NCBI GenBank assembly: GCA_025352105.1
Contig: JANXUB010000222.1
Location: forward strand, 1-38,541
Length of the DNA: 38,541 nt
Reading direction: 5' to 3'
Origin: Burkholderiales bacterium
GTDB taxonomy: Bacteria; Pseudomonadota; Gammaproteobacteria; Burkholderiales; Casimicrobiaceae
The notes under the pieces are model-generated. The model was not told where the DNA came from. It worked only from the letters and a program-made list of their open reading frames with translations, and searched no databases. The first letter of the stretch is position 1. Each line of letters begins with the position of its first letter. Below, piece after piece: positions 30,557 through 37,647 of this stretch. The position numbers and the translations under genes are program-made.

Positions 30557-31009
30557 ATGGAAGCTAGAACACTTGAATGGCGACGGAGATTCGCGACAGA
30601 ACGCAAACACAGAATTTTTGCGTTTTCGGTTATCGCCGGTCTTTCTATTTCACTGGCACTGTTCTGGTTGTTGTTTGCAGGGGTATGGATCATTCTTCCC
30701 TTTACTGCGACCGAACTGGCGTGTGTTGCGGCAGCTTTTTGGTGGATTGAGCAGGCATCGGAAGATAGTGATCGAGTGGAATTTACCGATCATGGGGTGA
30801 ACGTCATTCGGGTGCGCAGACGTCGTGCGGCGCAGTTTGCTTTTACCCGCAACTGGTTGGCGATTGAACTCGTCGCGAACTCTGGTCACGGGCCTTCGGG
30901 CGTGCGTCTGCGGCAATCAGGACGTACCGTCGCCTTGGTGGAATTTTTGTCAGTGCCGGAGCAGCTTCGGGCATTGAGTGAACTGCGTCATGCGCTATCA
31001 GTGCGTTAG
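30557..31009 (+). CDS. DUF2244 family membrane protein
   Basis: A 150-residue protein with two adjoining membrane helices (about residues 20-40 and 42-60) followed by a small beta-rich cytoplasmic domain containing FTDHGVNVIRVRRRR and a final helix, the DUF2244 layout. Function unknown; the family is found next to cytochrome oxidase genes and may help assembly or stability (inference from location). The ATG at 30557 is chosen over TTG at 30545. The gene ends shortly before coxB, and the two are probably cotranscribed. Confidence 0.8.
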   Translation: MEARTLEWRRRFATERKHRIFAFSVIAGLSISLALFWLLFAGVWIILPFTATELACVAAAFWWIEQASEDSDRVEFTDHGVNVIRVRRRRAAQFAFTRNWLAIELVANSGHGPSGVRLRQSGRTVALVEFLSVPEQLRALSELRHALSVR

Positions 31010-31065
31010 CCGTGACGATTGAAATGGGACAAGTTGTTGTGCGTAACTGGATTGAGCAAAAGAAT

Positions 31066-32637
31066 ATGTCAAAGCTTTCTGCGCGCAGCGTCGCGCCCGC
31101 ATTCACGTCGTTAGCCGCACGAGCGGGTCGGTTGGGGGCGATGGTTGCACTGCTGCCAACGGTTGTGTTTGCCGACTGGCGAATGAATCTGAAGCCGGCG
31201 AACTCGTCAGTTGCGCAGCAAATGTTTGACTTGCACACGCTGATTACCGTCATCTGTGTTGTCATTTTTGTTGGCGTTTTCGGCGTCATGTTTTATTCGC
31301 TCTATGCGCATCGCAAGAGCAAGGGGCACAAAGCCGCCCAGTTTCATGAGAGCGCGACGGTTGAAGCGCTGTGGACCATCATCCCGTTTTTCATCTTGCT
31401 GGCGATGGCCTTTCCCGCAACCAAAGCCATTCTCGACATGCGTGACAGCTCTGCGCCAGAGATGACGATCAAAGTGACAGGCTATCAATGGAAGTGGGGC
31501 TATGACTACATTCATGACGGCTTTGGTTATGTTTCAACATTGTCGACACCGCTAGCGCAAATCAAAAATTCAGAAGCCAAGGGCGAAAACTACCTGCTCG
31601 AAGTTGACAACCCGTTGGTAGTTCCTGTCGGCAAAAAAATTCGCCTTTTGCTGACCGCCAACGACGTGATCCACTCATGGTGGGTTCAAGCGCTGGGCGT
31701 GAAGCAGGATGCCGTTCCTGGCTTTATTCGCGATGCTTGGTTCCGCGCGGATCGCCCTGGCATTTACCGGGGAAATTGCGCTGAACTGTGCGGCAAAGAG
31801 CACGGATTTATGCCGACGGTGGTTGAGGTCAAAACCCAGGCCGACTACGACCTCTGGCTTGCTGGCCAAAAAGAAAAATATGGCGTAGGCAAGTCGACCA
31901 CTGCTGTTGCCGCCGTTGACACCAAGACGTACACCCGTGATGAACTTGTTGCGCACGGCAAAACGGTTTATGAGGGCCTTGGTGGATGTCAAGGCTGTCA
32001 CCAACCAACCGGCAAAGGCGTGACGGGCCAGTTCCCGGCCCTTGATGGCTCCAAAGTCGTGAATGGGCCGAAAGAGAGTCAGGTTGCGCTGTTGCTAAAC
32101 GGCAAAACCGGAACAGCCATGGCGTCGTTCAAGCATTTGACCGACAAGGATCTCGCGGGCGTGATGGCGTTTACGCGCTCAAGCTGGTCGAACAAGGCGG
32201 CTGAATTTGCGCAGCCAGTTGACTTCGCCAAGGCGCGCAACGGCGGCGTACTGCCAGCTAGTGCCGCGTCCGCCTCGGCAGCGCCAGCAGAACCCGCTCC
32301 CGTTGCGCTGACTGCGGCAAGCGCAATGCCCGCCAGGATTTACTTCGCAACTGGCAAGAAAGATATGCCCGGCGACGCCAAAGAATCGCTTGACGCCGCA
32401 CTCGCCTTCCTCAAATCGAAGGCAGATGCCAAGATCGACATCACGGGCTACACCGACAAAACGGGCGATCAGGCGGCGAATCTTGAGCTTGCGAAGGAAC
32501 GCGCGAAAGCGGTTCGCGCAGCGCTCGTGGCTGCGGGCATCGCGCAAGATCGCATCAATATGAAACCGCCGGCAGAAATTACGGGCGGTGGAGACAACAA
32601 AGAAGCGCGACGCGTTGAAATCAACGCAGGCGCTTAG
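31066..32637 (+). CDS. coxB: Cytochrome c oxidase subunit II with cytochrome c and OmpA-like domains
   Basis: Subunit II accepts electrons from cytochrome c at its CuA centre in the periplasm. From the ATG at 31066 (523 residues) come a signal segment ending VVFADW, two membrane helices (about 50-75 and 95-115), and the CuA domain with GYQWKWGYDY, HSWWVQALG and CAELCGKEHGFM (about 235-246). A cytochrome c domain carries the haem motif CQGCH near residue 307, making this a caa3-type oxidase. Unusually, an alanine/proline linker leads to an OmpA-like domain at about 425-520 (ITGYTDKTGDQAANLELAKE, EARRVEINA). The start is uncertain: GTG at 31012 and ATG at 31024 are in frame upstream. Confidence 0.93.
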   Translation: MSKLSARSVAPAFTSLAARAGRLGAMVALLPTVVFADWRMNLKPANSSVAQQMFDLHTLITVICVVIFVGVFGVMFYSLYAHRKSKGHKAAQFHESATVEALWTIIPFFILLAMAFPATKAILDMRDSSAPEMTIKVTGYQWKWGYDYIHDGFGYVSTLSTPLAQIKNSEAKGENYLLEVDNPLVVPVGKKIRLLLTANDVIHSWWVQALGVKQDAVPGFIRDAWFRADRPGIYRGNCAELCGKEHGFMPTVVEVKTQADYDLWLAGQKEKYGVGKSTTAVAAVDTKTYTRDELVAHGKTVYEGLGGCQGCHQPTGKGVTGQFPALDGSKVVNGPKESQVALLLNGKTGTAMASFKHLTDKDLAGVMAFTRSSWSNKAAEFAQPVDFAKARNGGVLPASAASASAAPAEPAPVALTAASAMPARIYFATGKKDMPGDAKESLDAALAFLKSKADAKIDITGYTDKTGDQAANLELAKERAKAVRAALVAAGIAQDRINMKPPAEITGGGDNKEARRVEINAGA

Positions 32638-32733
32638 CGCAAGCGAGAGCTTTGCCAATTCCGAAACGATTGCAATAACTCAGTTGATCTCGATCCGTTC
32701 GAGCTAGATGTTTAAGTATCAGGAGCAGTAACC

Positions 32734-34359
32734 ATGGCCAGCGTTCCACACGGCGCACCGCACACCACCCCACTTCATGGCGACCACGCCCATGACGGAC
32801 ACGATGATCATCATCACGTCCCCACTGGATTGATGCGATATGTCACGACGACCAATCACAAAGACATCGGTTCGATGTACCTGTGGTTCAGCTTCGCGAT
32901 GTTCTTATCGGGCGGCATCATGGCGCTTTTGATCCGCGCCGAGCTCTTCCAGCCCGGCTTGCAGATTCTGGAGCCAGAACGTTTCAACCAACTGACAACG
33001 CTGCACGGCATCGTCATGATCTTCGGCGCGATCATGCCTGCCTTCGTCGGCTTCGCAAACTGGATGTTGCCGCTGCAACTTGGCGCGCCTGACATGGCGT
33101 TCGCCCGCATGAATAACTGGTCGTTCTGGTTGCTGCCACCAGCCGCCATTTTGTTGATCGGTTCGTTCTTTGTTCCCGGTGGCGCGGCCGCTGGTGGCTG
33201 GACCCTCTACCCACCGCTGTCGATTCAGGCGGGCATGGGCATGGACATGATGATCTTTGCCGTGCACATCATGGGTGCATCGTCAATCATGGGCTCAATC
33301 AACATTATTACGACGATTTTGAATCTGCGCACGCCGGGCATGACGATGATGCGCATGCCGATGTTCGCCTGGACGTGGCTCATCACTGCATTTCTGCTCA
33401 TCGCTTCGATGCCGGTGCTTGCGGGTGCAGTCACCATGCTGCTGACGGATCGGCACTTCGGCACGACGTTTTTTAATGCCGCTGGCGGCGGTGACCCCGT
33501 AATGTTCCAGCACATCTTCTGGTTTTTCGGTCATCCAGAGGTCTACATCATTGCGCTGCCTGCGTTTGGCGTGGTTTCGCAGATCATTCCCGCCTTTTCG
33601 CGCAAGCCTTTGTTTGGCTATGCCTCAATGGTGTACGCAACCGCCTCTATTGCCATTCTGTCGTTCATTGTTTGGGCGCACCACATGTACACCACCGGTC
33701 TTCCGATGGCAGGCCAGATTTATTTCATGTACGCCACGATGTTGATCGCAGTGCCAACCGCATGCAAGATTTTTAACTGGCTGGCAACGATGTGGCGCGG
33801 CTCGATCACACTGGAAACGCCAATGCTCTTTTGCCTGGGTTTCTTGTTTTTGTTCACGCTCGGTGGCTTTACGGGCCTTGTTTTGTCGCTCACCCCCGTG
33901 GACATTCAGTTGCAGGACACCTACTACGTGGTCGCTCACTTTCACTACGTGATGGTGGCGGGCGCGCTGTTCTCGGCCTTCGCTGCTGTCTACTATTGGA
34001 GCCCCAAGTGGACCGGCTGGATGTACGAAGAGAAGCTGGGCAAGATTCACTTCTGGTGGTCGCTCATTGCGTTCAACATCACTTTCTTCCCGCAGCATTT
34101 CTTGGGCCTCGCCGGTATGCCACGCCGTATCCCGGACTACAACATGCAGTTTGCTGAATGGAACATGGTCTCGTCCATCGGTGCCTTCCTGTTTGGCACA
34201 GCACAGATTTTCTTCCTCGTCATCGTGTTCCGGACGATCGCTGGCAAGAGTGGCATCCGTGCTCCCGCCAAGCCGTGGGATGGCGCAGAGGGACTTGAGT
34301 GGACCGTGCCGTCGCCTGCCCCGTATCACACCTTTGAAACGCCACCCGCATTCAAGTAA
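32734..34359 (+). CDS. ctaD: Cytochrome c oxidase subunit I
   Basis: The catalytic subunit, 541 residues, twelve membrane helices, reducing oxygen to water with proton pumping. All metal ligands are seen: the haem a histidine in TTLHGIVMIFG, the CuB His with the cross-linked tyrosine in FGHPEVYI, the CuB pair in WAHHMYTTG, and the haem a3/haem a histidines in VAHFHYVM. The proton-channel glutamate of GHPEVYI marks an A1-type enzyme. The N-terminus carries an unusual His/Asp-rich stretch (HGDHAHDGHDDHHH). AGGAG lies eight bases before the ATG. The stop overlaps the start of the next small gene (TAATG). Confidence 0.98.
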   Translation: MASVPHGAPHTTPLHGDHAHDGHDDHHHVPTGLMRYVTTTNHKDIGSMYLWFSFAMFLSGGIMALLIRAELFQPGLQILEPERFNQLTTLHGIVMIFGAIMPAFVGFANWMLPLQLGAPDMAFARMNNWSFWLLPPAAILLIGSFFVPGGAAAGGWTLYPPLSIQAGMGMDMMIFAVHIMGASSIMGSINIITTILNLRTPGMTMMRMPMFAWTWLITAFLLIASMPVLAGAVTMLLTDRHFGTTFFNAAGGGDPVMFQHIFWFFGHPEVYIIALPAFGVVSQIIPAFSRKPLFGYASMVYATASIAILSFIVWAHHMYTTGLPMAGQIYFMYATMLIAVPTACKIFNWLATMWRGSITLETPMLFCLGFLFLFTLGGFTGLVLSLTPVDIQLQDTYYVVAHFHYVMVAGALFSAFAAVYYWSPKWTGWMYEEKLGKIHFWWSLIAFNITFFPQHFLGLAGMPRRIPDYNMQFAEWNMVSSIGAFLFGTAQIFFLVIVFRTIAGKSGIRAPAKPWDGAEGLEWTVPSPAPYHTFETPPAFK

Positions 34360-34487
34360 TGGCAACCGCGATTGACCGTTCAGATCGTGCGCAGGCGCTT
34401 CGCAGGCGCAACCTTCGCACTGGTTGGGTCTTGGCGGCAATCGCTTTGGGGCTTGCGTTGTCCATTTGGTACGTTCGGGTCGGTTAG
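34359..34487 (+). CDS. Cytochrome oxidase small assembly protein (42 residues)
   Basis: A tiny gene whose ATG overlaps the ctaD stop (TAATG at 34357-34361) and which ends at TAG 34485-34487. The product starts MATAIDRSDRAQALRRRNLR and continues with one membrane helix (GWVLAAIALGLALSIWYVRV). A basic stretch before a single helix, in exactly this place between ctaD and ctaG, is the form of the small oxidase-assembly proteins of Burkholderiales. The basic side should face the cytoplasm. It was too short for standard gene-length cutoffs, but the overlap, the membrane helix and the position make it convincing. Confidence 0.8.
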   Translation: MATAIDRSDRAQALRRRNLRTGWVLAAIALGLALSIWYVRVG

Positions 34488-34504
34488 GCGGAATTCGGAC
34501 GGCC

Positions 34505-35104
34505 ATGTTTTTTGCCGAAAACAAGCAAATGCTGAGCAAGCTCGCCGTGTTCGTCGCGGTGATGTTTGCGTTTGGCTTTGCGTTGGTTCCGATCTATAAA
34601 AAGATATGCGAAGTTACGGGCGTCAATGACTTCATGCGGCCTGAGCAGGTGAAAAATACTCAAGTTGATGCTTCGCGTACCGTGAAGATCGAGTTCGACG
34701 CTAACGCCAATCATCTTCCGTGGACATTCAAACCGGAAGTCACGACCGTGACCGTACATCCTGGCGAGCTGACCACGGTGATTTATGAAGTGACCAACAC
34801 AACGACGCGCGATATGGTCGGTCAAGCGATCCCCAGCTACGGGCCAACGCGAGCGGCGGAACACTTTAAGAAGCTTGAGTGTTTTTGCTTTGCAAAGCAG
34901 ACCTTTGCTGCAAGCGAGACCCGAAAGATGCCCGTCGTGTTCATGGTGGACCCGCAATTGCCGAGTGATATCAACACAATTGCCTTGTCCTATACTTTTT
35001 TTGAGATGCCGGGTGGAGCCATTCCAGCGGCAGCACAAGCGCCCTCTGGAAATCTCGACCCCCCCGCAGTCATTTCGCCACCAGCGGCTAAACTGCCCGG
35101 CTGA
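34505..35104 (+). CDS. ctaG: Cytochrome c oxidase assembly protein, CtaG/Cox11 family
   Basis: A 199-residue copper chaperone that delivers copper to the CuB site of subunit I. One N-terminal membrane helix (LAVFVAVMFAFGFALVPIYK) is followed by the periplasmic domain with the copper-binding CFCF motif in LECFCFAKQTF, and VNTQ-like YEVTNTTTRDMVGQAIPSYG. The family's MPVVFMVDP and YTFFEM are present. The ATG at 34505, 17 bp after the small assembly gene, is chosen; an upstream start at 34424 would read through that gene in another frame. The C-terminus has an extra proline-rich tail of about 25 residues. Confidence 0.95.
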   Translation: MFFAENKQMLSKLAVFVAVMFAFGFALVPIYKKICEVTGVNDFMRPEQVKNTQVDASRTVKIEFDANANHLPWTFKPEVTTVTVHPGELTTVIYEVTNTTTRDMVGQAIPSYGPTRAAEHFKKLECFCFAKQTFAASETRKMPVVFMVDPQLPSDINTIALSYTFFEMPGGAIPAAAQAPSGNLDPPAVISPPAAKLPG

Positions 35105-35157
35105 TCGCCAATTTACATTCCCAAGTACTTCAGCATAAACACTAGCGAGCCCTGCCC

Positions 35158-36018
35158 ATGAGCGCGTCACCTTCGGCCAATCCTGGCAAATACTTTGTTC
35201 CTTCACCGTCGTACTGGCCGATTGTTGGCAGCGCGGCATTGCTGACGCTTGCGTTCGGAGCTGTCGGCAGCATGAACAGCCTCTCCTGGGGCCTGCCTGT
35301 GCTCGGCGTGGGCTTTCTAATTCTTTTCTACATGCTGTTCGGTTGGTTCGGCGTCGTGATCAAGGAGAGCGAGGGTCGTCTGTACGGCAAGAATGTTGAC
35401 GCCTCATTCCGCTGGAGCATGAGCTGGTTCATCTTCTCCGAGGTGATGTTCTTCGCTGCCTTCTTCGGCGCACTCGGCTATGCGCGTATGCATTCGGTGC
35501 CGGACTTGGGCTCCATTGATGCGAAGTTGCTGTGGCCGGATTTCGCCGCGACCTGGCCATCCACGGGGCCGTATATCAAGGAGGTTTTCTCGCCGATGAG
35601 CGCATGGGGCATCCCTGCAATCAACACGGCGCTACTTCTCACTTCTGGTGTCACGCTGACCATCGCTCACCATGCGATGCTTGAGAATCATCGCAGCAAA
35701 CTGATTTTCTGGCTCGCCGCCACGATCATTCTCGGCGTAATCTTTTTGACGCTTCAGGTGTATGAATACATCCATGCGTACAGCGAGCTAAACCTCAAGC
35801 TCACAACCGGCATCTTCGGCTCGACGTTTTTCATGCTGACGGGGTTTCATGGCTTTCACGTGACCATCGGCGCCATCATGCTGACGGTGATTCTGTTCCG
35901 CTCAATGCGTGGGCATTTTGATGATAAGCATCACTTCGCGTTTGAAGCTGCTGCGTGGTACTGGCATTTCGTGGACGTCGTGTGGCTCGGCCTGTTCGTG
36001 ATCGTCTACATGCTGTAG
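35158..36018 (+). CDS. ctaE: Cytochrome c oxidase subunit III
   Basis: A 286-residue membrane protein with seven predicted helices that stabilises the oxidase and binds lipids. Marks are SWFIFSEVMFFAAFFGALGY, NTALLLTSGVTLTIAHHAML, GFHGFHVTIGAIML and the C-terminal EAAAWYWHFVDVVWLGLF. It begins 53 bp after ctaG; the DUF2970 gene found at this place in many relatives is absent. It is followed directly by a strong terminator, so the first transcription unit of the oxidase region appears to end here. Confidence 0.97.
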   Translation: MSASPSANPGKYFVPSPSYWPIVGSAALLTLAFGAVGSMNSLSWGLPVLGVGFLILFYMLFGWFGVVIKESEGRLYGKNVDASFRWSMSWFIFSEVMFFAAFFGALGYARMHSVPDLGSIDAKLLWPDFAATWPSTGPYIKEVFSPMSAWGIPAINTALLLTSGVTLTIAHHAMLENHRSKLIFWLAATIILGVIFLTLQVYEYIHAYSELNLKLTTGIFGSTFFMLTGFHGFHVTIGAIMLTVILFRSMRGHFDDKHHFAFEAAAWYWHFVDVVWLGLFVIVYML

Positions 36019-36040
36019 CGGCTCGCCGGGCGCAAAACAA

Positions 36041-36073
36041 AAAAAGGCGGCTTTAAGCCGCCTTTAGTTTTTT
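36041..36073. terminator. Bidirectional intrinsic terminator between ctaE and the twin-TM gene
   Basis: AAAGGCGGCTT (36043-36053) pairs perfectly with AAGCCGCCTTT (36055-36065) around a single-base loop in the minimal drawing, in practice a loop of about four. A-rich sequence lies on the left and a T-run (TTTTTT at 36068-36073) on the right, so it can serve both ctaE on the plus strand and the convergent gene ending at 36096 on the minus strand. Confidence 0.9.
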
Positions 36074-36095
36074 CTGCATTCAGTTTTTTCGCAGA

Positions 36096-36302
36096 TCAAC
36101 TGCCCACACCGTGCGATCCAATGAACCCGAATTTGTAGCTAATCATCAGAAACAAGAAGAGTCCAACCGACAGCCCGACGCGAAGCTGCAAGGCGCGCAA
36201 CATACGTTTCGAGCCGCCCTCGCGTCCCCGGTAGAGATACACCAACGCAGATGCCATCGACACGACAATGGCGACCAAACACAAAATGACTAACCAACGC
36301 AT
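36096..36302 (-). CDS. Twin transmembrane protein (DUF2909-like)
   Basis: A 68-residue protein with two membrane helices (MRWLVILCLVAIVVSMASAL and VGLSVGLFLFLMISYKFGFI) separated by a basic loop (YRGREGGSKRMLRAL). This hairpin form in the oxidase cluster, on the opposite strand between ctaE and SURF1, matches the small twin-TM proteins of Burkholderiales. ATG at 36302 is preferred to an upstream in-frame start at 36341. Its upstream region is shared with the SURF1 gene. Function unknown; probably oxidase-related by location. Confidence 0.85.
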   Translation of the reverse strand: MRWLVILCLVAIVVSMASALVYLYRGREGGSKRMLRALQLRVGLSVGLFLFLMISYKFGFIGSHGVGS

Positions 36303-36379
36303 AGCTGAATTGTAGTGAGACAGTCCGATCAAGACATTCAAAAAAAGCGCCGCCTGCCGTGGCGACGGGCATCGCCGCT

Positions 36380-37120
36380 ATGACGCTGCGAGGCAGAAAA
36401 TTTCAGCCGAGTCTTTGGGCATTTGTTGTAACGGTTTTATTTGCAGCCATCACCATTCGCCTTGGTAATTGGCAAAGCGACCGCGCAGAATACAAAATTT
36501 CGCAGCAAACGCAGCTTGACGCTGCGCTTGCTGCGCCGCCGCTGAAATTCGCTGACCTCGCTCTGCTTGCGGGGCCCGCAAATGTCAGCACCGCATTGCG
36601 ATATCGCAGTGTTGAATTGCTTGGTTCATTTGTTGAAAATGAACGCTTCCTGCTGGACAACCGGATCGTCGATAGCAAGGCGGGCTACGGTGTATTGCAG
36701 AGCTTTCGCATCGATCTGGCATCCACTGGAAACGACCGAACAGTACTCGTTGACCGCGGTTGGGTCGCTGCCGCGCCGGATCGCTCTACCTTGCCCATGC
36801 TCGAAACGCCCGGCGGCATCGTCAAGATCACCGGACGCATCAACCAGCCGCCTTCGCGCAATCCCGGCACGTTCGACAACGGACCAGAGAAGCGTTTGAA
36901 CTATGTGAGCCTCGACGAGCTCTCACAGCGTATTGGTCGCAAGCTGGAGCCGATGATGATTGAGCAGACCACGGGGCCGGGATTTACTGGCGTGGGCCGC
37001 CCCGCACCCGGCGCTAATTTTGAGAGAAACCGCGGCTATCAGTTACAGTGGTATGCGTTTGCTGCTTTGGCCGCGATCATTTTTTTCGTACTCAGTTTTC
37101 GTAAACAGGAAGTCGCTTGA
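36380..37120 (+). CDS. SURF1 family cytochrome oxidase biogenesis protein
   Basis: A 246-residue protein with a membrane helix at each end, as in SURF1/Shy1, which helps insertion of haem a into subunit I. Family marks are ITIRLGNWQSDRAEYK after helix 1, RYRSVELLGSF, VLVDRGWVAAAPDR, the GRINQPPSRN stretch and the C-terminal NRGYQLQWYAFAALAAI. The ATG at 36380 is used; a GTG at 36359 in frame would add seven residues and neither has a clear ribosome binding site. Its TGA overlaps the TTG start of the next gene. Confidence 0.92.
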   Translation: MTLRGRKFQPSLWAFVVTVLFAAITIRLGNWQSDRAEYKISQQTQLDAALAAPPLKFADLALLAGPANVSTALRYRSVELLGSFVENERFLLDNRIVDSKAGYGVLQSFRIDLASTGNDRTVLVDRGWVAAAPDRSTLPMLETPGGIVKITGRINQPPSRNPGTFDNGPEKRLNYVSLDELSQRIGRKLEPMMIEQTTGPGFTGVGRPAPGANFERNRGYQLQWYAFAALAAIIFFVLSFRKQEVA

Positions 37121-37647
37121 AGTCCCCCAATAAGATGATTTTGCTGGTGGCGCTAGTGTGCGCTGCGCCGTTTGTTTCGGCGTGGGTGGCGTACTATTTC
37201 ATCAAGCCGCAGGGCGGTGGCAACTATGGACAGTTGCTTGAAACGCGCCCGCTGGCACCGCTCGCGTTGTCCGCTACCGATGCCGAAAAATGGGGCGGGA
37301 AGTGGCGCTTGGTGGTAGCTGTTGGTGACGAATGCGCCGCCGAGTGCCGCGAAGCGCTGTACGCCACGCGCCAAGCCCGAACGATGCTGGGGCGCGAACG
37401 TGAGCGCTTGATTCGCGTGGTGATTGCTTCGAAAAGCCTCGATCCATCGCTCCTTGCCGAGCACCCGGATTTGATCGTATTTCCAACGCCTACAACGCTG
37501 CCCGATACCTGGCAAGCGCTATTAAAGCGGGGCGTTTTTTTGGTTGATCCACTGGGTAATCAAGTCATTTTGTGGCCGAAAAACCCCGACATTAAAAAAC
37601 TTAATCAGGACCTCGCGCGCCTGATGCGTGCGTCGCGGATCGGTTAA
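37117..37647 (+). CDS. Oxidase-associated membrane protein with a thioredoxin-like domain
   Basis: A 176-residue protein with one N-terminal membrane helix (MILLVALVCAAPFVSAWVAY) and a periplasmic domain that resembles SCO/thioredoxin folds in its strand order (WRLVVAVGDECAAECREALY, LIRVVIASKSLD, GVFLVDPLGNQVILW). The cysteines are spaced C-x3-C as in SCO copper sites, although the sequence is otherwise far from SCO. The family usually lies between SURF1 and ctaA. The TTG start overlaps the SURF1 stop and has AGGA six bases upstream. A copper-delivery or disulfide role is plausible but unproven. Confidence 0.72.
   Translation: MKSPNKMILLVALVCAAPFVSAWVAYYFIKPQGGGNYGQLLETRPLAPLALSATDAEKWGGKWRLVVAVGDECAAECREALYATRQARTMLGRERERLIRVVIASKSLDPSLLAEHPDLIVFPTPTTLPDTWQALLKRGVFLVDPLGNQVILWPKNPDIKKLNQDLARLMRASRIG

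Noticed and set aside
33625..34539. A 304-codon minus-strand frame opposite ctaD
   Set aside because: Complement of a highly conserved gene, with no domain and an unlikely composition.
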